A stretch of 64,000 bases of DNA from the NCBI GenBank assembly GCA_016935555.1, contig JAFGQR010000022.1, positions 1 to 64,000 on the forward strand, in the 5' to 3' direction. Under the pieces are notes generated by a model. That model was not told the DNA's origin. It worked only from the letters and a program-made list of their open reading frames with translations, and did no database searches. The position numbers and the translations under genes are program-made. Position 1 is the first letter of the stretch; the number at the start of each line of letters is the position of its first letter. This DNA comes from Verrucomicrobiota bacterium (GTDB lineage Bacteria; Verrucomicrobiota; Verrucomicrobiia; Limisphaerales; JAFGQR01). Shown here in pieces: positions 16,384 through 24,300 of this stretch.

Positions 16384-18078
16384 CTAGCGTTTGCGGTCGG
16401 GGCCGTCGTCGTCTTCGGGGCGGACGGCGACTTCGGCGGCGTCGAAGGCGTGTTGGAGGGCGACGAGGTCTTCGCCGGGTTTGAGGGAGTCGAGGAGGGC
16501 CTGTTCGGCTTTGAGTTGTTCTTGCGAATAGTTGGCGGCTTTGATGGACAACCCGATGCGGCGTTCGGTCTTATCGATCTTGATGACGCGGGCGGTGACT
16601 TCCTGGCCGACTTTGAGGACGTTCTTGATTTTCTCGATGCGTTCCTCGCTGACCTGGGAGATGTGGACCAGGCCGTCGATGTCATGCTGCAAGCCGACGA
16701 AGGCGCCGAAGCTGGCGAGTTTGGTGACCTGGCCGGTGACGAGGTCGCCGACCTTGTAGAACTGGTCGATGTTTTCCCAGGGATCGACGCTGAGTTGTTT
16801 GATGCCCATGGCGATGCGCTGGCTGGTCTTGTCGATCTCCAGGACCACCGCCTCCACTTCCTCGCCTTTCTTCAACACTTCGGACGGGTGGTTGATCTTG
16901 CGTGTCCAGGAAATGTCCGAGACATGGATCATGCCGTCCATGCCTTCCTCGAGTTCGATGAACGCGCCGTAGCTGGTGAGATTGCGGATCTTGCCCTTGA
17001 TCCTGGTGCCGGGCGGGTATTTCTCCTGGGCCTTTTCCCAGGGATTGACTTCCAGTTGGCGAATGCCAAGGGAGATTTTTTGTTCTGCGACGTTGATGGC
17101 GAGCACGACGGCCTCGATTTCCTGGTCCTGCTTGAGCACGTCGGATGCCTTGGCGATGCGTTTGGTCCACGACAGTTCGGTCACGTGCACCAGGCCCTCG
17201 ACCCCGGGCTCGATCTCCACAAACGCGCCGTAGGGCACGAGGTTGACGACGCGGCCCTTGAGGCGCTGGTTGACGGAATACTTCTTGTCGATGTTCTCCC
17301 ACGGGTTCTGCTGTTTCTGCTTGAGCCCGAGGCTGACGCGTTCCTTTTCCTTGTTGATGTCGAGCACGACGACGTCGACTTCCTGGCCGACTTTCAGCAT
17401 TTCGGACGGATGCCCCACCCGGCCCCAGCTCATGTCCGTGATGTGCAGCAGGCCGTCCAAACCGTTGAGGTCGATGAACGCGCCGAAATCCGTGATGTTC
17501 TTGACCGTGCCCTTGCGGATGTCGCCGGGGGTCATCTCCGCCAGGAGCTTCGCGCGGCGCTCGGCCCGTTCGTGCTCGATGAGTTCGCGGCGGGACAGGA
17601 CGATGTTCTGCCGTTCCTCGTTGATCTTGACCACCTTGAACTCGTAGGTGTTGCCCACAAACGACTGCAGGTTGCGCGGCGGCGCGATGTCCACCTGCGA
17701 CGCCGGCAGGAAGGCTTCGACGCCGATGTTGACGATCAGGCCGCCCTTGACCATCGACTTGACCTTCCCGCTCACCTTGCCCCCCTCGTTGCAAATCGTC
17801 TGGATCCGGTCCCAGTTCTGCTTGAACTCCGCCTTCTCCTTCGACAACACCACCATCCCGTCCCGATCCTCCAGACGCTCGATCAGCACATCCACCTCGT
17901 CCCCGATCCGCACCACCTTGATGTCCTCAAACTCGCCCGCCGGGATGACCCCCTCGCTCTTGTAGCCGATGTCCACCAAAACTTCCTTCGGCCGGACTTC
18001 GATGACGATGCCTTTGACGATTTCACCGGCGGCGAACTTGAACTGGCTCTGCCGCAGGGCTTCTTCCATTGTAACCAT
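16384..18078 (-). CDS. rpsA: 30S ribosomal protein S1
   Basis: This 564-residue protein has six S1 (OB-fold) RNA-binding repeats, the arrangement of full-length bacterial S1 that helps the 30S subunit bind mRNA. The repeats start at about GEIVKGIVIEVRPKEVLVD, GGKVSGKVKSMVKGGLIV, GDIRKGTVKNITDFGAFI, NQRLKGRVVNLVPYGAFV, GTRIKGKIRNLTSYGAFI and GDLVTGQVTKLASFGAFV. The last four carry the conserved GAF(V/I) and (L)(L/V)H(V/I)(T/S) cores. The acidic C-terminal tail is common. ATG at 18078 is preferred over an upstream in-frame ATG at 18156, which would add an atypical Pro/Ser-rich leader. It stands alone, with the megaprotein gene ending 294 bp upstream on the same strand. Confidence 0.96.
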   Translation of the reverse strand: MVTMEEALRQSQFKFAAGEIVKGIVIEVRPKEVLVDIGYKSEGVIPAGEFEDIKVVRIGDEVDVLIERLEDRDGMVVLSKEKAEFKQNWDRIQTICNEGGKVSGKVKSMVKGGLIVNIGVEAFLPASQVDIAPPRNLQSFVGNTYEFKVVKINEERQNIVLSRRELIEHERAERRAKLLAEMTPGDIRKGTVKNITDFGAFIDLNGLDGLLHITDMSWGRVGHPSEMLKVGQEVDVVVLDINKEKERVSLGLKQKQQNPWENIDKKYSVNQRLKGRVVNLVPYGAFVEIEPGVEGLVHVTELSWTKRIAKASDVLKQDQEIEAVVLAINVAEQKISLGIRQLEVNPWEKAQEKYPPGTRIKGKIRNLTSYGAFIELEEGMDGMIHVSDISWTRKINHPSEVLKKGEEVEAVVLEIDKTSQRIAMGIKQLSVDPWENIDQFYKVGDLVTGQVTKLASFGAFVGLQHDIDGLVHISQVSEERIEKIKNVLKVGQEVTARVIKIDKTERRIGLSIKAANYSQEQLKAEQALLDSLKPGEDLVALQHAFDAAEVAVRPEDDDGPDRKR

Positions 18079-18372
18079 AATGCTGATAACTCGACTGCTT
18101 TCGTACTGCGCGGTGGGAGGCTGGGTCCGGGCGCACGCGCCCGGCGAAGTCTCCATTGCCTAACCGACCGAACGTTGCGATGGCAACGGAGGGTTGAGTG
18201 TTAGGTTGCACATTGACCGATCATTTCTCAGCCGCATTGAGCGTCCGCACACGCGGCGCCCCGGCAAGCAGGGAGAATACGGGCGGACTCCGGGGAATCA
18301 AGGCAAAACTCCCGAAAACCTGCGGCGGGCGGTTTCGAGCAGGGTGACGTGCCGGGTGCGGAGGACTTGTTG

Positions 18373-21300
18373 TCAGAGGCTGGCGGGCTGCGTTTCGATG
18401 GGGTCGCGAAGCGCAACCAACCCGTGGGTTGTGTGGGGGCGGCCGGACGCGGGAGCGGGCAGCGCCCGCGTGTCGACGTTGCCGTTGGGGGCGAGGGGCA
18501 ACGTGGGGACGATCACGACCTGGGCCGGCACCATGTATTCGGGCAGATGCCGGCGCGCGAGTTCCCGCAGCTCGGCCGCGGCGGGGGCGGTGCCGGGTGC
18601 GGGCACGGCGTAAGCGACGAGGCGGGTGTCGCCGGTGGGGTTCACGTGGGCGACGACGGCGGTTTGGCGGACCTCGGGGTGCTGCGCGAGGGCCGTCTCG
18701 ATTTCGGCCAGTTCAATCCGGTGGCCCTGCCATTCGACTTGGCGGTCGTGGCGTCCGAGGCAGTCGAGGGTCCCGTCGCTGCGGTAGCGGGCGTGGTCGC
18801 CGGTGCGGCAGAGTTGCGCGTCGGGCTCGCCCCGGAAAGGGTTGGGGACGAACCGTTCCCGGGTCAGCTCCGGCCGGTTCCAGTAGCCGCGGGCGAGGCC
18901 GTCGCCACCAATGAACAACTCGCCCGGAACGCCCACGGGCACGGGCTGCATGGCGGCATCGAGCAGGTAGAATTGGGTGTTGGCCAGGGGGCGCCCGATG
19001 GGCACGGGTGTTTCGGGGCTGCGCACGGGGTGGAGGGCGGACGCGATGGTGGTTTCCGGGGGACCATAAGCGTTCCAGAGTGCGCCCACGCGCTCAAGCA
19101 GCCTGCGGGCGAGATCGGGCGGGCAGGTTCCGCCGCTGCAGAGGGCGCGCAGGGAGGCGTGGCCGGCCCAGCCGGCCTGGAGCAGCCGTCGCCACGTGTC
19201 CGGGCTGGCCTGCATGAGGGTCACCCCGTGCGCCCGGATCAAGGCGTCCAGCCGCCGTCCGTCCAGGGCGTCGTCGCGCGAGGCGATCGCGATCCGGGCG
19301 CCGTTGGCGAGGGGCAGGAAGATTTCGAGCCCGGCAATGTCCAACGACAGCGCGGCGATCGCGAGGAGGACGTCGTCGGGGCGGACGCTGAGGAGCGATT
19401 GGGCGGCGCCGAGGAAATTGACCACGGCGCGGTGGGGGATCATGACGCCGTTGGACTTGCCGTTGGAGCCCGGGGTATAGAGCACATAGGCCAGGTTGCC
19501 CGCACACGGCCCGCGCCGCGCAGCCCCCGGCGTGTCGGCTCTCGGGAAGGGAGTGTCGGGAGGAGGAAGGCCGGGTTCGGGGCGTCGGGTGACGACGACG
19601 CAATCTTCGAGGCAGAGGGCGTGCGGGGCGGGCAGGTGCAGGCGTTGTTGGAGGGGCCGCTCGGTGAGCAGGAGGGGGGCACCGGAATCGGCGAGCATGA
19701 ACGCGAGGCGTTCCCGGGGCAACGCCGGGTCGAGCGGGAGATAAGCCCCGCCGGCTTTGAGAATGGCGAGGAGGGCCACGACCATTTCGGGCGACCGTTC
19801 GAGATGCACGGCGACGAGCGTGTCGGGGCCCACGCCCTGGTTCTGGAGGCGGCGTGCGAGCTGGTCGGCGCGGGTGTTGAGGTCGCGATAGGTAAGGCGG
19901 CGTGCGCCCATTTCGACGGCGATGGCGCCGGGGGTTTGGGCGGCCTGGCTTTCGACGAGTTGATGGAGGCAGCGGTCTTTGGGGCGGGCCTGGTCGGTGG
20001 CGTTCCATTCGATGAGGATCTGGTCGCGTTCCTCGGGCGTGAGCAGCGGCAGGCGGGCGAGCCCCTGGTCGGGTTGCGCGCACGCCCCGTCGAGCAACGT
20101 CTGGTAATGGCCGAGCATGCGCCCGATGAAATCCGCCTCGAACAAATCGGTCTTGTATTCGAGCGTCACGCTCAGCGCGTCGCCCTCCTGCCGGAGGCGG
20201 CAGGCGAGGTCAGCCATGGCGGTGCCGACCTCGACTGTGCAGGGGCTGACGGTGAGGCCGGGCAGGAGGGGATCTTCGTGCGTGAGGTTTTCGAAAGCAA
20301 ACAGCACCCGTAACAGGGGGCTGGGGCCGGGGTCGCGACGGGGATTGAGCGCGGCGACGAGTGGTTCGAATGGCAGTTCGGCGTGGGCGGAGGCGTCCAG
20401 CGCGACGCTGCGTTCGCGGCGCAGCAGTTCGCGGAAGCCAAGGTCGCCGGAGAGCCGGGTGCGAAGCACGAGGGTGTTGGCGAACAGGCCGATCAGTCCC
20501 TGGGTTTCGGGCCGGGGGCGGTTGGCGACGGGGGTGCCGACGGCGATATCGTCCTGGTGGCAATAGCGGTGCAACAGGGCTTTGAACCCGGCCAGCAGCA
20601 CCATGAAGAGAGTGGCGCCTTCGCGCTCGGCGAGGGCCGTCAGGGCCGTCACCAGGGGCGCCGGCAGCCGCCGGCTCAGGCTGCGCCCGTCGCAGGTCAG
20701 GACGGCGGGCCGGGGCTGGCGGGTGGGCAGGTCGAGAGGCGGCAGTTCGCCCTGCAGTTGGCCGCGCCAATACTCCAGAGCGGCCGCCCAGCCGGAGTCT
20801 TGGGCTTGTTGCCGCTGCGCCAGCACCCAGTCGGTGTAATGGAGCGCCAACGGCGCCAGATCCGGCGCGGCGCCGGCCGAGAGCCGCGCGTAGAGACGGC
20901 CGAGTTCTCCTGCCAGTATGCCCCGGGACCAGCCGTCGCAGATGACCCGATGCAGGCTCACAGCCAGGACGTGATCGTCTTCGGCAAGCCGCAGCAGTCC
21001 CGCCCGAAACAGCGGCCCCCGCGCCACATCGAATGGCCGCCGGACGAATTCGGCGGCCCATGGGACCGCGTCCGCCTCGCGGGCCGCGCGGACCACATCC
21101 AGCTTGAACCGGCTGCGCCGGCCCACCGGTGCCACTCGTTGCACGACCCGCTCGCCGTCGAGCCGGAACGTGGTGCGGAGGGGTTGGTGACGGCGGACAA
21201 GCTCACGGAAGGATTGCTCGAGCGCGGCGACGTTCAAGGGTCCGCGGAGTCGGACGACCCAGGGAATGTTGGGGACGGGCGTGCCGGGGCTTGAGCAATG

Positions 21301-24300
21301 GGGCAGGCACAATGCTTCCTGGGCGAAGGACGCGGGGAATTCGCCGTGGGGCGGGGGAGCGGGAGCGGCTGCGGGCATCGCGGCGGGAGCGGCCTCGGGA
21401 TTGGGGCAGGGCGTTTGCCGAGGCGTCGGCGCACGATCGTTCTGGGGAATCTGGCCATCGGGGGTGGTGAGCGGGGCGGGGCGCTGGAGGAGGCGACACT
21501 GGGTGGGAACGCCGAAGCGGTCGGGGAGGGCGGGCAATTCGAGGGAGGCGGGTGGCAGATGGTGGGAGGCGGTGTACGACCCCTGGAGGAAGGGGGTGGA
21601 GAGCGCGGGGTCTGGCGCCGCCTGGCGGATGAGGGGGTGGGAGGCGTCGAGGCCGACGAGGGCGGACGGATGTTGGTGGGCGAGGAGGATCTCGAGCGAC
21701 TGGAGGCCTCGGTGAGCCGATGCCGGCAGGAAGCCCCGGGCTTGGGCGGAGGCGGCCCTGGGATAACGGCGGTTCATGCCCAGGTCGCGCCACATGCTCC
21801 AATGAATGCAGGCGGCGCGCCTCCGGCCGTGCCGCTGTTCGGCCAGCACGAAGCTGTCCAGGAACCGGTTGGCGGCCGCATACGCGGCGTAGCCTGGCTC
21901 GCCGAAGAACGCGTTGACGGACGAGAACCCCACGAAGAAGGCGCCGGGGTGGCGGTGCAGGAGGCGTTGCAGGGCCACGGCGCCGCCAAGCTTGGGCCGC
22001 AGCGTGGCGCGGAAGGTTTCGCGTGTTTCGGCGAGCAACGGGCGTTCGGGCGCGAGCCCGGCCAGGTGGAGCACGCCGTCCAGGCCGCATTGCCAGCGGC
22101 GGCGGGCTTGGGCGGCGGCGGCTTCGAGCTGCGATTCATCCGCGACATCGGCTTGGCCATAGATCACCTCGCCCCCGAGAACCGCCATCGTCCGCAGTGC
22201 CGCGGCGGCTTCGGTCTTGGAGAGGCGATCCGTGAGCACCAAGCGCGCGCCATATTTTTGCAGCAGGTGCCGCGCGAGTTCCTGCCCCACCCCACCCAGG
22301 GCGCCGCTGACAAGATAGCAGCCCTGCGGGCGGAAGGCGCTTGCGGCCGCCGGCTCTTCAAAGGCCACACGCCGAAGCTCGGGCACCCAGCGCGCCCCCT
22401 GCCGGTAGGCGACTTCGGCGTCGGCGCACGGGCTGCGCCATTCCGCGCCGACGATCCCGGCGAGAGTCCGGACGCCGGCGGCGCCATCCTCGTCGGCCTC
22501 CGCATCCGGAAGGTCGATGTGGGCGCACTGGAGCCAGGGCAGTTCCTGGGGAATGGATTTCAGCAGGCCCAGCATCCCCGCGTGCAGGCAGTTGCGCGGA
22601 TCGTTTTGGGAGACGGGTTGGACGGCGGTGGAGACTGCCAGCAGGCGCACAGGCATGGAGTGATCCTGGTGGCGGGCGAGAGCCTGGGCGAGCAGGAGGA
22701 TGCTGACGGCGCCGAGGTCTTGGGCATCGAGCGCCTGATCGCCGGTGAGACCGCCGACGAGGCCCGGCGTCGCGGCCTGGGTGCATGTCCACAAATGCAC
22801 GATGCCGCGCACGGGATGCCCGGCGGCGCCGAGGCTGGAGACGAGCTGTGCGTAATGATCGGGCGCGCGCGGGTCGAGGCGCACGTGGCCTGGGCGGACT
22901 TGGTGATAGGTGTGGCCGGGTTCCACGACGAGGGTAGGGATGGGCAGGTGTTGCGCGACGGCCTGCCCGACGGCCAGGTTGCCGGCAAAGACCACGGCGC
23001 ACCCGGCTTGCCCCCCGGCGGGGGCTCGAACGGCGCTGCGTCCGGCTCCCGGCATGACGCCGGGGTCCGCCTCGGCGCAGGCTGCAGACGCGCGGGCGCC
23101 AGCGTGCGCCCCTGCGCCCGGAGCGATGCACGAGGGGCGCGGGTTTTTCCGAATCCAGACGCGTTTGAAGAACCAGTCCGGGACGGTATTGGCATTGGCG
23201 GCGAGGACATCCATCTGCTGCCGCGTCGCGTCGAAATCGCCCCGCTCGAACCGCGTTTTAAGTTGGGCGCGCCCCGTTTGACCGGGGGGCGTCTTGGGGA
23301 GGTCGCCGGGGCCTAACGGGATGACGACCGCGGGGGTGGCGCCAGTTTGCTGGAGGACGCGGCTGCGGATGTTCCGGGCGAGGGGTGGCCAGTCATGGGG
23401 ATTGCGGCTGGCGGGGGCGAAGAAGACGGCGAGGGTGTCGGCATGGGCATGGGGCATGCGGACGGCGCAGGCGGCGGTGAAGCCGGGCTGGAGGCCGGGA
23501 ACTTGTTCGGCGGCGGCTTCGATTTCGCGGCTGTGGCAGGGGACGCCCTGGATGACGAGGCGTTCCTCTGCGTGGCCGGTGACGGTGAGGCGGCCGTCGC
23601 GGATTCGGCCGACGTCGCCGGTATCGAACCAGCCGTCCGGGGTGAAGGCGTTGCGATTGAGTTCGGGCTGCCCGTAATAGCCGCGGGTGACGGTCAAGCC
23701 CCGGATTTGGACGCGGCCGATGACGCCTTCGCCCACGACGCGGCCGTCCCCGGCGGCGATGCGCAACGCGTTGCCGGGGATGGGGGCACCGACTTCGACG
23801 AAGGGATCGTCGTCGCGGCTGGTTTCGAGGGTGAAACGGTGGGAGCACGTGGTGCTGGAGCCGGTTTCCACCATGCCCCACACGGGGTGCATGGCGCGGA
23901 GGCCGTGGGGCTGCAGCAACTGCAGGAAGCGGCGGGCGGTGCGGGTGACGATGGTCTCGCCGCCGCAGAGGACGTAGCGGAGCCGGGACAGGTCCCAGCG
24001 ATGCTCGGCGAGCGCGGCGGCGCAGTCGTTGACCAGGCCGAACGCGGTGTTGGAGCCGAACGTGACGGTGACGCGGTAGGTTTCGAGCCAATCGAGCCAC
24101 TGAAGGGGATGCTCAAGAACGAGGGTGGGGGGGGCATGGATCTGCTGGCACTGCACGTGGGTGTCGCGAAGGTGGAAGTCGATGATGCCGGCGGCGTGGT
24201 CCAGCGGCATCCAATTGAGGCTCACGTCATCGGCCGTGAGCCCGTTGAGTTGGACGCAGCCGAGCGTGCGGCTGATGAGGTTGCGATGACTGAGCATGAC

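Noticed and set aside
18228..18372. Remnant of a carrier domain downstream of the megaprotein stop
   Set aside because: All three minus-strand frames were read after the stop; none shows a GG(H/D)S motif or a helix pattern like a carrier domain.
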